From: Magnetospirillum sp.
GTDB lineage: Bacteria; Pseudomonadota; Alphaproteobacteria; Rhodospirillales; Magnetospirillaceae
Direction: 5' to 3'
NCBI GenBank assembly: GCA_024707145.1
Contig: JANQAI010000003.1
Coordinates: forward strand, 1 to 64,000
DNA length: 64,000 bases
Shown here one piece after another: positions 37,602 to 48,374 of this stretch (the first letter of the stretch is position 1; each line of letters begins with the position of its first letter). Under the pieces are notes generated by a model that did not search any database, was not told the DNA's origin, and saw only the letters and a list, made by a program, of their open reading frames with translations. Both the position numbers and the translations under genes were made by a program.

Positions 37602-39140
37602 TCAGGCGGGGAAGCTGACCGTCATGTTGGTGCCCGGCCCCGCCCCCCAGGCGAGACTGCCGTCCAACTGGCGGGCCAGCGCCGACAGGATGGTCATACC
37701 CAGGCCCGGCTTGGGCGTCCGGGGCATGCCGACGCCGTCGTCGGACAGCGAGAAGCTGAAGCCGCTGTCCTGGCGGGCCAGGGCCAGCCGCACCTGGCCG
37801 CCGCGTCCCGGCGGGAAGGCATGCTTGAGCGCGTTGGTCAGCGCCTCGTTGGCCAGCAGGGCCAGCGGCACGGCCTGATCCAGGGACAGCCGCGTGTCGT
37901 CGGCCTGCACTTCGATGCTGATGCCGCGGTCGCCGGCGCCGAAGGTCTGGCCGATGCTGGCGGACAGCGCCCGCAGGTAGCTGTCCATGGACACCTCGGT
38001 GGCCTCGTTCTGCTCGTACAGGATCTGGTGGACCAATCCCATGGATTGCAGCCGGGTCAAGGCTTCCTCGAAGGCGGCGGCGGTCTTGGGATCACCCGAG
38101 CGGACCGCCTGCATGGTCAGGAAGCTGGCGATGATCTGCAGGTTGTTCTTCACCCGGTGGTGAATCTCCTGGAACAGCACCTCCTTGTCGGCCAGCAGGT
38201 CCTCGGCGCGGGCGCGCAGTTCGCCTTCCCGCCGCAGGGTGCTCCCCAGCCGGTAGGCGACGATCAGGAGGGTGGCCAGCAGCGCGGCGGCAATCACGCC
38301 GCTGCGGATGGTGCGCTCGCGCCAGCCGGCGAACAGCACGTCCAGCGGCATGCCGGCGGTGACCACCAGGGGATGGCCGGGAATGCGGCGGTAGGCATAC
38401 AGCCGTTCGACGCCGTCGAGCACCGAGTGCAGCACCAGCGTGCCGTCGTCGGAGCGCTTCAACGCTTCCACCAGGCTCTGGATCCGCGGAAACTCCTCCT
38501 GGCCGGCCGGCAGCGAGGAACGCATCACCAGGCTGCCGTCGTCCTTGTAAAGGGCGAACACCGCCCCCGGCTCGCGCCGCAGGGTGCGATAGAACTCGGT
38601 AAAGTAGCCGGTGTTGATGGAAACCTGGACGCCGCCGGCGAACCCGCCCTGGGCGTCGTCGAGCCGGCGGGACATGGCGAAGAACGGCGCCGAGCGCACC
38701 CGCCCCCAGATCAGCGGGCTGATGAATTCGCGGGCACCGTCGCGCAAGGCGGTGTAATAGGCGCGGTCTCGAATGTTCAGGCTGTTCGGAGGCAGGTCAT
38801 AACTGGTAGTCCGCACCATACCGTCGGCGTCGAACACCCAAACCGAGTCCGACAGCGGCAAATCCCGCGTCAGCCGCACCATCCGGTCGTGATCGGCCTG
38901 GCCGCCCATATCCCGCGGCAGCCGCCGCCCCATGGCATCGACGATACGCGAAATCTGCAGAAATCCTACCAGCAGGGCGGCCCGGCTGTGCTGCTCCATC
39001 AGCCGGGTGACCGCCGCCAGTTCGCTTTCGGCCTCCTCGCGGGTCTGGTGGTAGTCACGCGCGGCCGACCACCACATACCTCCGGCCACGAGGGCGGACA
39101 GCGCGACAGCGGTGAGACGAAGAGAACGCGTTTGTGGCAT
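37602..39140 (-). CDS. Sensor histidine kinase, HisKA_2 type
   Basis: The 512-residue protein has a membrane helix at about 8-25, an extracytoplasmic Cache-like sensor (about 30-285; RDRAYYTALRDG is typical), and a second helix at about 290-310. The dimerisation/phosphorylation region LFQEIHHRVKNNLQIIASFL then carries the phospho-accepting histidine, followed by an ATPase domain with N box LLANEALTNALKHAFP and G box SDDGVGMP. HisKA_2 kinases often signal to PhyR in the alphaproteobacterial general stress response; no response regulator is adjacent. Confidence 0.9.
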   Translation of the reverse strand: MPQTRSLRLTAVALSALVAGGMWWSAARDYHQTREEAESELAAVTRLMEQHSRAALLVGFLQISRIVDAMGRRLPRDMGGQADHDRMVRLTRDLPLSDSVWVFDADGMVRTTSYDLPPNSLNIRDRAYYTALRDGAREFISPLIWGRVRSAPFFAMSRRLDDAQGGFAGGVQVSINTGYFTEFYRTLRREPGAVFALYKDDGSLVMRSSLPAGQEEFPRIQSLVEALKRSDDGTLVLHSVLDGVERLYAYRRIPGHPLVVTAGMPLDVLFAGWRERTIRSGVIAAALLATLLIVAYRLGSTLRREGELRARAEDLLADKEVLFQEIHHRVKNNLQIIASFLTMQAVRSGDPKTAAAFEEALTRLQSMGLVHQILYEQNEATEVSMDSYLRALSASIGQTFGAGDRGISIEVQADDTRLSLDQAVPLALLANEALTNALKHAFPPGRGGQVRLALARQDSGFSFSLSDDGVGMPRTPKPGLGMTILSALARQLDGSLAWGAGPGTNMTVSFPA

Positions 39141-39372
39141 GGATGAATCCCCGGCGGGCTACCCATAGCCGTATGACGCCTGTATCACAAGAGATGAAGA
39201 AGAATTACGCCCTCGGTAGTAGACAAATATGACAATCACGACCTAAGGTAGACAAAACCACTGTCGAATGAAGGATATTTCGCCCTCGCACATGGCTGAC
39301 GGCATGGGCTGCCGCCTTGACTTATTGACGCTACGTGCCATTTTTTCTTTAAAAATCGACGGAGGCGATTTC

Positions 39373-40261
39373 TTGAAAATTCTGCCCACCCTGCGCCAAC
39401 TGCGTTATCTGGTCGCCCTGGCCGAGCACCGGCATTTCGGCCGCGCCGCCGAGGTGTGCCTGGCGACGCAATCCACGCTGTCGTCCGGCCTGCAGGAGCC
39501 TGGAGAATTTGCTGGGCGTCACCCTGGTGGAACGCACCAAGCGCAAGGTCATGCTGACCCCGCTGGGCGAGGAGGTGGTGGCCCGGGCTCGCGAAGTGCT
39601 GCGCGGCGCCGAGGAGATTTCCGATTTGGCCGCCGCCGCCACCGAGCCGCTGTCGGGGCCGTTGCGCCTGGGCGTCATCCCCACTATCGGCCCGTATATG
39701 CTGCCGCGCGTGCTGCCCGGCCTGCGCGCCACCCATCCGAAGCTGCGGTTGTACCTGCGCGAGGACCTGACGGCGCGCCTGCTGGAACGGTTGAGCACCG
39801 GCGACCTGGACGTGGTGCTGATCGCCCTGCCCTACCCGGCCCCCGACATCGAAACCCTTCAAGTGGGCGAAGACCCCTTCCTGCTGGCCTGTCCGCCCGA
39901 TCACCCGCTGGCGGCCAAGTCCGAGGTCTATTCGGCCGACCTGGTGGGCAGCGACCTGCTGCTGCTGGAGGAAGGCCATTGCCTGCGGGAACACGCCCTG
40001 GCCGCCTGCCACCTGCCGGGCCCCTCCCGGGGCGAGGGCGTGCTGGGCACCAGCCTGGCGACCCTGGTGCAGATGGTGGCCAACGGCCTGGGGATAACCT
40101 TGCTGCCGAAGATGGCGGTGGATTGCGGCATCCTGGCGGGGACCGATCTGGTCACCCGCCCCATCCCCGACGGCGGCAACCGCGGCATCGGCCTGGCATG
40201 GCGGCCCAGCAGCCCGCGCAAGGCGGATTTCCGAGCCCTGGCCGAGGCGTTGCGGGGATAG
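39373..40261 (+). CDS. oxyR: Hydrogen peroxide-responsive LysR regulator OxyR (frameshifted)
   Basis: TTG at 39373 with GGAGG seven bases upstream gives KILPTLRQLRYLVALAEHRHFGRAAE, a LysR helix-turn-helix. The frame breaks at 39,497-39,501 (AGCCT for AGCT) inside the winged helix and continues LENLLGVTLVERTKR. The sensor domain has EGHCLREHALAAC, two cysteines nine residues apart as in E. coli OxyR Cys199/Cys208. The corrected length is about 295 aa. It activates peroxide defence genes; it is not next to a catalase here. Confidence 0.9.
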
Positions 40262-40292
40262 CCGGAGCGACTGGCATCCCCTGGGTTTGACC

Positions 40293-40997
40293 CTAGGCCC
40301 TCCGGGCCACCCAGCCGCCGAAACATAGGGCGCGGAAGAACGGGCGCGGCGGCGCGAAGCCGGCCTGTTCCATCAATTCCCCCAGCCGCGCCTCGGTCAC
40401 CGGATGGATGTCGCGGTCCACATGGGCGAAGCCGCGGTCGATATCGGCAGGTGCGATGCCCATGCCCTTCTGCAGGTGGCGCCAATAGGTGCGCAGCTCG
40501 TCCTGCCAGGGCTCGTCCCAGCCCGGGCCGAACAGATCGCCCAGCACCAGCGGCGCCCCCGGCTTCAGGTGCTTGGCCATGTCGGTCAGCAGGCCCAGCT
40601 TGGCACCGTCATCGGGCAGGAAATGCAGCACCAGCAGCAGGGTGGCGGCATCGAAAGGCTCGAAGGTGGGCAGCTCGCTCACCTGGCTGGGATAGAGCCG
40701 CACCCGGTCGGTCAGGCCGTGCTCCGCCACCTTGTGCTCGGCCAGGGTCAGCATGTCGCCGGCCGGATCGACCCCCACCAGATGCAGGCCGGGGCAGGCT
40801 TGGCCCAGCGCCACGCATTCCGCCCCGGTGCCGGCCCCGGCCACCAGCACCCGGCCATGGCCGCCAGTGGCCTCGGCCACCACCATGCAGGCCAACTGGT
40901 GCAGCGCCTCGTAGCCCGGGATGGCGGCGCGGATGCGCCGGTCGTAGGCCTGGGCCTTCTCGGCAGCGTAGATGCGATCCAGGGACGGAGTGGTCAT
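40293..40997 (-). CDS. Class I SAM-dependent methyltransferase
   Basis: The 234-residue protein has the SAM motif VLVAGAGTGAECVALG (near residue 50) and VGVDPAGDML (motif II region), then ATLLLVLHFLPD. The overall shape resembles CmoA/UbiE-like enzymes, but the substrate is not evident. Its start overlaps the trmL stop by four bases, so they are co-transcribed. Confidence 0.85.
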   Translation of the reverse strand: MTTPSLDRIYAAEKAQAYDRRIRAAIPGYEALHQLACMVVAEATGGHGRVLVAGAGTGAECVALGQACPGLHLVGVDPAGDMLTLAEHKVAEHGLTDRVRLYPSQVSELPTFEPFDAATLLLVLHFLPDDGAKLGLLTDMAKHLKPGAPLVLGDLFGPGWDEPWQDELRTYWRHLQKGMGIAPADIDRGFAHVDRDIHPVTEARLGELMEQAGFAPPRPFFRALCFGGWVARRA

Positions 40998-41473
40998 GGG
41001 GAAACCTCGCGGGGAAAATCATCCAGTTGCCGCAATGCCTCGGCCATGGCGATGGCCGCCGCCAGCGCCACGTTGAGCGAGCGGGCGGCGGGCGCCAGCG
41101 GAATGCGCACGCGACCGTCGGCAGCGTCGGCCACCGCATCGGGCACGCCGGCGCTTTCGCGCCCCACCATGATGATATCGTCCGGCGAAAAGGTGAAGCG
41201 GTCCAGGCGCTCGGACGCCTTGGTGGTCAGCAGCACCAGGCGGCGCCCCTGCTGCCTGCTGGACTCACGGAAGGTGTCCCATGACGTGTGGCGGGTGACA
41301 TCCACCAGTCCGACATAGTCCATGCCGGCGCGGCGCATGCGCTTTTCGTCCCAGAGGAAGCCGCACGGTTCGACCACGTCCACGGCGACCGACAGGCACG
41401 CGGCCAGGCGCAGGATGGCACCGGCGTTCTGGGGAATATCGGGCTGGTACAGGGCCAGTCGGGGCCGGGTCAT
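40994..41473 (-). CDS. trmL: tRNA (cytidine(34)-2'-O)-methyltransferase
   Basis: The 159-residue SPOUT-fold protein has the family motifs LALYQPDIPQNAGAILRLAA, IIMVGRESAGVP and LAPAARSLNVALAAAIAMAEALRQ (last motif residues about 126-149), which form the trefoil knot that binds SAM. TrmL methylates the wobble ribose of tRNA-Leu isoacceptors. Length is typical. Confidence 0.93.
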   Translation of the reverse strand: MTRPRLALYQPDIPQNAGAILRLAACLSVAVDVVEPCGFLWDEKRMRRAGMDYVGLVDVTRHTSWDTFRESSRQQGRRLVLLTTKASERLDRFTFSPDDIIMVGRESAGVPDAVADAADGRVRIPLAPAARSLNVALAAAIAMAEALRQLDDFPREVSP

Positions 41474-41632
41474 GCTTGCTCCAGATCAATGCACCGTGCA
41501 CGGGGCGGGAACGGGGGGAAAATCCAAGCGGAAGAATTGGTTAATCCCTCAGCGGGCTTGACTCGCCTGTTGATCCAAACCGGCCGATGTGGTTAATAGG
41601 GCCGCTTCCGCGGGCCAACAAGAGGTTATGTC

Positions 41633-42187
41633 ATGGCTGATCCGGCAACGCATGCCCAGCCCTCGTCGACGGACGGGCAGACACGGCGGGATTTCCTGCT
41701 GTACGCCACCACCGCCGTCGGCGCGGCCGGGACCGCCGCTGCTTTGTGGCCGTTCGTGCACAGCATGAATCCGGCCGCCGATACCCTGGCGCTGTCCACC
41801 ACCGACGTGGATCTCGCCGCCATCCAACCCGGTCAGGCCATCACGGTCATCTGGCAGGGCAAGCCGGTCTTCGTGCGTCACCGCACGCCCGAAGAGATCG
41901 GGCAGGCCGCCAAGGACGACGGTGCCGACCTGCGCGACCCGGCCAAGGATGCCGACCGCGTGACCAAGCCGGAATGGCTGATCCTGATCGGCGTCTGCAC
42001 CCACCTGGGCTGCGTGCCGCTGGGCCAGAAGCCCGCCGACCCCAAGGGTGACTTCGGCGGCTGGTTCTGCCCCTGCCACGGGTCGCACTACGATACTTCG
42101 GGCCGCATCCGCAAGGGCCCCGCGCCCCTGAACCTGCCGGTGCCGAAGTACGCCTTCACCTCCGACACCACCATCCGGATCGGGTAA
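41633..42187 (+). CDS. petA: Ubiquinol-cytochrome c reductase Rieske iron-sulfur subunit
   Basis: A twin-arginine export/anchor sequence (TRRDFLLYATTAVGAAGTAA) precedes the soluble domain. CTHLGC and CPCHGSHYD supply the two Cys and two His ligands of the 2Fe-2S cluster. Length 184 aa. It is the first gene of petABC, the cytochrome bc1 complex that passes electrons from ubiquinol to cytochrome c and pumps protons. Confidence 0.97.
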   Translation: MADPATHAQPSSTDGQTRRDFLLYATTAVGAAGTAAALWPFVHSMNPAADTLALSTTDVDLAAIQPGQAITVIWQGKPVFVRHRTPEEIGQAAKDDGADLRDPAKDADRVTKPEWLILIGVCTHLGCVPLGQKPADPKGDFGGWFCPCHGSHYDTSGRIRKGPAPLNLPVPKYAFTSDTTIRIG

Positions 42188-42196
42188 GGATCGGTC

Positions 42197-43435
42197 ATGA
42201 GCGGTTTCAATACCAACAACAAGGTGGTGAGCTGGCTGGACCAGCGGCTTCCCATCTTCTCGGTGATGCACCATTCGGCCATCGAGTATCCCACTCCCAG
42301 GAACCTGAATTACTGGTGGAATTTCGGCTCGCTGGCCGGCTTCATCCTGGTGATCATGGTGCTGACCGGCATCTTCCTGGTGATGAACTATTCGTCGCAC
42401 ACCTCGCTGGCCTTCGACTCGGTCGAGCGCATCATGCGCGACGTGAACTACGGGTGGCTGCTGCGCTACCTGCACATGAACGGCGCCTCGATGTTCTTCA
42501 TCCTGGTGTACATCCACATGTTCCGGAACCTCTACTACGGCTCGTACAAGGCGCCGCGCGAGGTCCTGTGGTGGATCGGCATCATCATCTTCCTGATGAT
42601 GATGGGCACCGCGTTCATGGGTTACGTGCTGCCCTGGGGCCAGATGTCCTTCTGGGGCGCCACCGTGATCACCAACCTGTTCTCGGCCTTCCCCATTGTC
42701 GGCGAGCCCATCCGCACCCTGCTGTGGGGCGGCTTCTCGGTGGACAACCCGACCCTGAACCGGTTCTTCTCGCTGCACTACCTGCTGCCGTTCGTCATCT
42801 TCGCGCTGGTCTTCGTCCACGTCTGGGCGCTGCACACCGTGAGGTCGAACAACCCGCTGGGCGTCGAGATCAAAACCCCCGCCGACACCATCCCGTTCCA
42901 CCCCTACTACACGATCAAGGACCTGTTCGGCATCGGCGTGTTCCTGATGTTCTACTGTGCCTTCGTGTTCTGGGCTCCGAACTTCTTCGGCGAGCCGGAC
43001 AACTACATCCCGGCCAATCCCATGGTGACCCCGCCGCACATCGTGCCGGAATGGTACTTCCTGCCGTTCTACGCGATCCTGCGCGCCTTCACCCAGGACA
43101 TCTGGTTCATCTCGGCGAAGCTGCAGGGCGTCGTGGCCATGTTCTCGGCCATCATCATCCTGTTCTTCCTGCCCTGGCTGGATACCTCGAAGGTGCGCTC
43201 GGCCAAGTTCCGCCCGCTGTACCGCCAGTTCTTCTGGCTGTTCCTGGTGGACTGCCTGGTGCTGGGCTATGTGGGCGGCAAGCCCGCGGAAGGCGTGCTG
43301 ATCACCATCGGCCAGATCGCCACCGCCTACTACTTCGCCCACTTCCTGGTGATCATGCCGCTCTTGGGCAAGATCGAGAAGCCCAAGGCTCTGCCGGCCA
43401 GCATCTCGGCCCCCGTGCTGAAGGAGAAGGCATAA
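42197..43435 (+). CDS. petB: Cytochrome b subunit of the bc1 complex
   Basis: The 412-residue membrane protein has the paired heme-ligand histidines in [22 protein letters not shown] and [19 protein letters not shown], and the quinol-oxidation site [14 protein letters not shown]. It starts 9 bp after petA and abuts petC. Confidence 0.97.
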   Translation: MSGFNTNNKVVSWLDQRLPIFSVMHHSAIEYPTPRNLNYWWNFGSLAGFILVIMVLTGIFLVMNYSSHTSLAFDSVERIMRDVNYGWLLRYLHMNGASMFFILVYIHMFRNLYYGSYKAPREVLWWIGIIIFLMMMGTAFMGYVLPWGQMSFWGATVITNLFSAFPIVGEPIRTLLWGGFSVDNPTLNRFFSLHYLLPFVIFALVFVHVWALHTVRSNNPLGVEIKTPADTIPFHPYYTIKDLFGIGVFLMFYCAFVFWAPNFFGEPDNYIPANPMVTPPHIVPEWYFLPFYAILRAFTQDIWFISAKLQGVVAMFSAIIILFFLPWLDTSKVRSAKFRPLYRQFFWLFLVDCLVLGYVGGKPAEGVLITIGQIATAYYFAHFLVIMPLLGKIEKPKALPASISAPVLKEKA

Positions 43436-44203
43436 ATGCGTAAGCTCATCCTTTCGGCCCTGGTCGCCACCGGCCTGATCGGCGCTTCCGGCGCCGCCCT
43501 GGCCAGCAGCGAAGGCGCGCCGCTGATGAAGCCGGAGTTCAGCTTCAACGGCTTCTTCGGCAAGTACAACCAGACCCAGCTGAAGCGCGGCTTCGAGCTG
43601 TTCCACCAGGTGTGCTCCAACTGCCACGGCCTGCGCCTGGTCGCCTATCGCAACCTGGCAGACGTCGGCCTGACCGCCGACGAGATCAAGGCGGTGGCCG
43701 CCGAGCGCGACATCGACGACGCTCCCAATGACGAAGGCATCGTCAGCAAGCGCGCCGGCCGGCCGTCGGACAAGTACATCTCGCCCTTCCCCAACGAGAA
43801 GGCCGCCGCGGCCGCCAATGGCGGCGCCGCTCCGCCGGACCTGTCGTTGATGGCCAAGGCCCGCGTGGGTGGTCCGAACTACATCTACAGCCTGATGCTG
43901 GGCTTCTCGGAAGAGATCCCCGAGCATCACGTCGTCCCCGAGGGCAAGTTCTACAACAAGTACTTCCCGGGCGGGAACATCAGCATGCCGCCGCAGCTGA
44001 TGGAAGACTTGGTGACCTATTCCGACGGCACCAAGGCGACCCCCGAGCAGATGGCTGTGGACATCTCGGCGTTCCTGAACTGGGCCGCCGAGCCCGAGCT
44101 GGACGCCCGCAAGTCCCTGGGCCTGAAGGTCATGGTGTTCCTGGGCGTCCTGACCGCCCTGCTGTACGCGCTGAAGCGCCAAATCTGGAAGAACATCCAC
44201 TGA
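43436..44203 (+). CDS. petC: Cytochrome c1
   Basis: The signal peptide (MRKLILSALVATGLIGASGAA start) is followed by the heme c motif CSNCH near residue 61 and the methionine-bearing region PGGNISMPPQLMED. A single C-terminal membrane helix (about residues 225-245) anchors it with the heme domain in the periplasm. It begins directly after petB and ends before a strong terminator. Confidence 0.96.
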   Translation: MRKLILSALVATGLIGASGAALASSEGAPLMKPEFSFNGFFGKYNQTQLKRGFELFHQVCSNCHGLRLVAYRNLADVGLTADEIKAVAAERDIDDAPNDEGIVSKRAGRPSDKYISPFPNEKAAAAANGGAAPPDLSLMAKARVGGPNYIYSLMLGFSEEIPEHHVVPEGKFYNKYFPGGNISMPPQLMEDLVTYSDGTKATPEQMAVDISAFLNWAAEPELDARKSLGLKVMVFLGVLTALLYALKRQIWKNIH

Positions 44204-44249
44204 TCCGGCGCCTTCCGGGGCGCCCGCGCCCGGAAGCATGCACCAAACT

Positions 44250-44284
44250 GGCCGCCATCCTTGCGATGGCGGCCTTTTTGTTTT
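44250..44284 (+). terminator. Rho-independent terminator of petABC
   Basis: GGCCGCCATC and GATGGCGGCC form a 10-bp stem with loop CTTGC, followed by TTTTTGTTTT. It lies 46 bp past the petC stop. Confidence 0.93.
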
Positions 44285-44321
44285 ACCACCGCCACAGTTC
44301 CCTCTGATCTAGGCGGCATCC

Positions 44322-45193
<872 letters not shown>

Positions 45194-45197
<4 letters not shown>

Positions 45198-45876
45198 CCG
45201 GGCGAAGAGATCTCTTGGGTGAGGCGATTATTGTCGCCCTGGCGACTGGTTATCTTTATGCCTTCGCCGTAGCCAGCCGGGCAGGAGAATTTGCCCTCTT
45301 TGGGAAGGTTGATGTTCCGCCGGATATGGAAGATCTGATCATGTCCGGCCTAAAGCTGGGACTTATATTTGCGATCGTTTCCATGAGTGCGGTTGGCGTT
45401 TACTTCGCTTCAAATCTCATTAAGAGACTTCGGGATTATCGCGTCGCAATCACATTGTGCGCAATTTATGCGTCAGTATGGCTGCTGTCATACAAATTTC
45501 TCCATGCGCCCCAATTCCACGATGATTGGAGCGCGATAGCGACATTTTTTGCCATATATATCGGGATGAATTTATGTGGAGAAAAAAATCCTGAGTTGGC
45601 ATTAGCTACAAGGACCATTTCTGCTATAGTCGTTTGTATAATGGTCTTGTTTGCTGCTTTTTTGGTAGTGAGTGGGAGGCAAAAGCTTCATCAGCGTACG
45701 ATATGTGTGACCAAAATCATGTCTTTATTGGTCGATCTGGTGACGTTGCCGTATGCCACGAGATCGACCGGACCAAGAAAATGGTCTTAAACATTCGCGA
45801 ATATCGGAAAATTGACGCGTCACCACTTGTCATAAGGCGGGAAACATTAGGCCCTTTGAAGAGCGAGAAACCATGA
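45194..45876 (+). CDS. AT-rich membrane protein gene inserted after mtnP (frameshifted)
   Basis: The product starts MTGRRDLLGEAIIVALATG and has four hydrophobic helices (about residues 8-28, 50-72, 82-100, 145-165) and a cytosolic or periplasmic tail. The tail (SAYDMCDQNHVFIGRSGDVA, then REYRKIDASPLVIRRE) is in another frame; one missing T in the T run near 45,661 explains it, giving about 227 aa. Base composition is far more AT-rich than any neighbour, and the gene is bracketed by direct copies of the mtnP 3' end. No family is recognised. A laterally acquired gene is likely. Confidence 0.55.
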
Positions 45877-45887
45877 AGCATATCGCT

Positions 45888-45981
45888 CCCTGGAACACGC
45901 CGTCATCACCCATCCGGACCGGCGCGACGCCGCACTGGTATCCAAGCTGGTGCGGTGGTCGGGCGGGTGCTGAAACGCTAG
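45888..45981 (+). pseudogene. Duplicated 3' end of mtnP
   Basis: This 94-bp segment matches 45103-45197, the end of mtnP, with about ten differences and one deleted base. Restoring that base gives SKLDAVVGRVLKR and a stop, an alternative mtnP C terminus. It has no start codon and is separated from mtnP by the AT-rich insert. Confidence 0.8.
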
Positions 45982-45990
45982 GCTGAGAAC

Positions 45991-46194
45991 TCAGCCCCTG
46001 TCGGTCGCGCCGACGGCGCGGCCGCACTTCCGCGCAGCCTTGAGGAACAGGGCCAGCGCCTTTTCGCTGCAGACCACGCAGTCCCCGCAGCCCTGCACCG
46101 AAGCGCAGTTCAGGATGGCCTGCAGGCTGTCCAGAGCGGTTTCCGCCTGCGGGTCGGTATGCCAGCGACACCGTTCGCCGAACCGGTTGCGCAT
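45991..46194 (-). CDS. Small cysteine-rich protein
   Basis: This 67-residue protein contains CASVQGCGDCVVC, a tight Cys cluster that could bind a metal or an iron-sulfur centre, and one earlier cysteine (GERCRWH). ATG 46194 has AGGGGA six bases upstream; an in-frame ATG at 46224 would add ten residues. No known family is recognised. It lies between the mtnP remnant and mtnA on the opposite strand. Confidence 0.5.
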   Translation of the reverse strand: MRNRFGERCRWHTDPQAETALDSLQAILNCASVQGCGDCVVCSEKALALFLKAARKCGRAVGATDRG

Positions 46195-46364
46195 GAAAGT
46201 CCCCTGGGGCCCAAAACTTGCCATTTGAGAAAATGATAAACTGCCGCACCGACTTAGGTATGAGCGCAGGCGTATAGGTCCAAAGGGATATGCACAGGGG
46301 TGCCGGCATTGAAACACCCTATCCGTTTGCGTAAGGTGCCCGCTCCGCCGCCACGAGGTTTGCC

Positions 46365-47465
46365 ATGAAGATCAACGGCGTCCCCACCCGCACCATCTGG
46401 CTGGCCGAGGATGGCTGGGCGGTCGGGATCATCGACCAGACCCGCCTGCCCCACGAATTCGTCACCACCCGGCTGGAAAGCCTGGCCGACGCCGCCCATG
46501 CCATCAAGGCCATGCTGGTGCGCGGCGCGCCGCTGATCGGCGCCACCGCCGCCTACGGCATGGCGCTGACGGCGCGGGCCAATCCGTCCGACCTGGCGTT
46601 GACCGTGGCCTACAACATCCTGCACGCCACCCGCCCCACCGCCATCAACCTGAAATGGGCGCTGGACGAGATGATCAAGGCGCTGGCCGGGGTGCCCGAG
46701 GACGAGCGTGCCGCCCGCGCCTATGCCCGCGCCGCTGAGATCGCCGACGAGGACGTGGCCATCAATTCCAGCATCGGCGACAACGGCCTGGCCCTGCTGG
46801 TCGACATCTGGGCGCGGCGCCGCGCCGAGGGCGCCGAGCGCCTGAACGTGCTGACCCACTGCAATGCCGGCTGGCTGGCCACAGTGGACTGGGGCACCGC
46901 CATCGCCCCCATCTACAAGGCCTTCGATGCCGGCATGCCGGTGCATGTGTGGGTGGACGAGACCCGTCCGCGCAACCAGGGTGCCTCACTCACCGCGCGC
47001 GAGCTGAACTGGCATGGCGTGCCACACACCGTCATCGCCGACAATACCGGCGGCCATCTGATGCAGCACGGCATGGTGGATTGCTGCATCGTCGGCACCG
47101 ACCGTGTCACCCGTAACGGCGACGTCTGCAACAAGATCGGCACCTACCTGAAGGCGCTGGCGGCGGCCGACAACAACGTGCCCTTCTACGTGGCCTTGCC
47201 CAGCCCCACCATCGACTGGACGGTCGCCGACGGCATCGCCGAAATTCCCATCGAGGAGCGCGACGCCGGTGAACAGACTCACATGACCGGCAAAGCCGCC
47301 GATGGCGGCATCGTCACCGCGCAGGTGACGCCCGACGGCAGCCCGGCGGGCAATTGGGGTTTCGACGTCACCCCGGCGCGCCTGGTCACCGCCCTGATCA
47401 CCGAACGCGGCGTCTGCGCCGCCAGCCCGGAAGGATTGGCGGCCCTGTTCCCGGAGCGGCGCTAG
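46365..47465 (+). CDS. mtnA: S-methyl-5-thioribose-1-phosphate isomerase
   Basis: It converts methylthioribose-1-phosphate to methylthioribulose-1-phosphate, the step after MtnP. Motifs include [46 protein letters not shown] and the active-site region [19 protein letters not shown]. Length 366 aa is typical. The frame is intact. Confidence 0.96.
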   Translation: MKINGVPTRTIWLAEDGWAVGIIDQTRLPHEFVTTRLESLADAAHAIKAMLVRGAPLIGATAAYGMALTARANPSDLALTVAYNILHATRPTAINLKWALDEMIKALAGVPEDERAARAYARAAEIADEDVAINSSIGDNGLALLVDIWARRRAEGAERLNVLTHCNAGWLATVDWGTAIAPIYKAFDAGMPVHVWVDETRPRNQGASLTARELNWHGVPHTVIADNTGGHLMQHGMVDCCIVGTDRVTRNGDVCNKIGTYLKALAAADNNVPFYVALPSPTIDWTVADGIAEIPIEERDAGEQTHMTGKAADGGIVTAQVTPDGSPAGNWGFDVTPARLVTALITERGVCAASPEGLAALFPERR

Positions 47466-47642
47466 AGTTTGTCTGCTTTAGATGGAAGCATTCTCCCTTC
47501 ACCGTCATGGCCGGGCCACCGGGTCTGGCTAAAAGCCAGCCCGGCGATAAACTTCACGATCCGGCCATCCATGGACCCTCGGGCCAAGCCCGAGGGTGAC
47601 GGCAAGAAGGAAGCGATTCAGCCCGAAGCGGACAAACTCTAG
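47462..47642. repeat. MITE-like palindromic element between convergent genes
   Basis: CTAGAGTTTGTC (47462-47473) and GACAAACTCTAG (47631-47642) are perfect 12-bp terminal inverted repeats, and similarity continues inwards. The inner part carries the hairpin CCCTCGGGCCAAGCCCGAGGG. The right half matches 29652-29721. The element supplies the stop codons of both mtnA and moaE. It has no coding capacity. Confidence 0.65.
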
Positions 47643-48118
47643 CAGCCGGATTCGCCGGCAGGCAGGTCCAGGTCCCAGCGGGCGGCCTGGGCATCGTCGG
47701 CTTCCTTGGCCGCCACCCACACATCGCCCTGGCTGGTGTGTTCGATCTTCCAGAACGGCGCCTTGGTCTTCAGCCAGTCCATGAGGAAGTGGCAGGACTG
47801 GAACGCCGCCTCGCGATGGGCCGAGGCGGTGGCCACCAGCACGATACGGTCGCCCGCCTCCAGCCGGCCGTGGCGGTGGATGATCAGGGCGTCCTCCAGC
47901 GGCCAGCGCCGCCGTGCTTCCGCTTCGATGGCGGCCAGTTGCTTTTCGGTCATGCCGGGATAATGTTCCAGCGTCATGGCCGACACCCCGGTCCCGTTGC
48001 CCATGTAGTCGCGCACCAGCCCGAGAAACATGCACACGCCGCCCATCCGGCCGCTGCCGGAGGAGAAGCGGGCGATCTCGGCGCCGGGATCGAAGTCCTC
48101 GGCCTGGACGCGGATCAT
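47639..48118 (-). CDS. moaE: Molybdopterin synthase catalytic subunit
   Basis: It transfers sulfur from MoaD to cyclic pyranopterin. Conserved parts are GVCMFLGLVRD, LEHYPGMTEKQ, IIHRHGRLEAGD and KTKAPFWKIE with the catalytic lysines. Length 159 aa. It lies 4 bp after moaD. Confidence 0.95.
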   Translation of the reverse strand: MIRVQAEDFDPGAEIARFSSGSGRMGGVCMFLGLVRDYMGNGTGVSAMTLEHYPGMTEKQLAAIEAEARRRWPLEDALIIHRHGRLEAGDRIVLVATASAHREAAFQSCHFLMDWLKTKAPFWKIEHTSQGDVWVAAKEADDAQAARWDLDLPAGESGC

Positions 48119-48122
48119 GGCC

Positions 48123-48374
48123 TCAGCCTCCGGTGACCGGTGGGAAGAAGGCGACCTCGTCGCCCGCCTTGACGGGATGGTCCAGGCCCACGTAATCCTG
48201 GTTCACCGCCACCCGCACCAGCGTCATGTCGGCGAAGGCGTCGGCCAGCCCGGCCGAACGGCCCTTCAGCCAGTCCACCAGCGCGCCCACATCGGCCACG
48301 CCGGCCGGCGGCGCCACCTCTTCCTCGCCCAGGCCGGCCTTGGCGCGCAGCCAGGCGAAATAGAGCACCTTCAT
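48123..48374 (-). CDS. moaD: Molybdopterin synthase sulfur carrier subunit
   Basis: The 83-residue ubiquitin-like protein ends AFFPPVTGG; the terminal Gly-Gly is thiocarboxylated to donate sulfur. The ATG overlaps the moeA stop by four bases. Confidence 0.94.
   Translation of the reverse strand: MKVLYFAWLRAKAGLGEEEVAPPAGVADVGALVDWLKGRSAGLADAFADMTLVRVAVNQDYVGLDHPVKAGDEVAFFPPVTGG

Noticed and set aside
41549..44239. Leftward open frame of 896 codons
   Set aside because: Antisense to petABC, whose heme and cluster motifs are intact; the antisense product resembles no protein.
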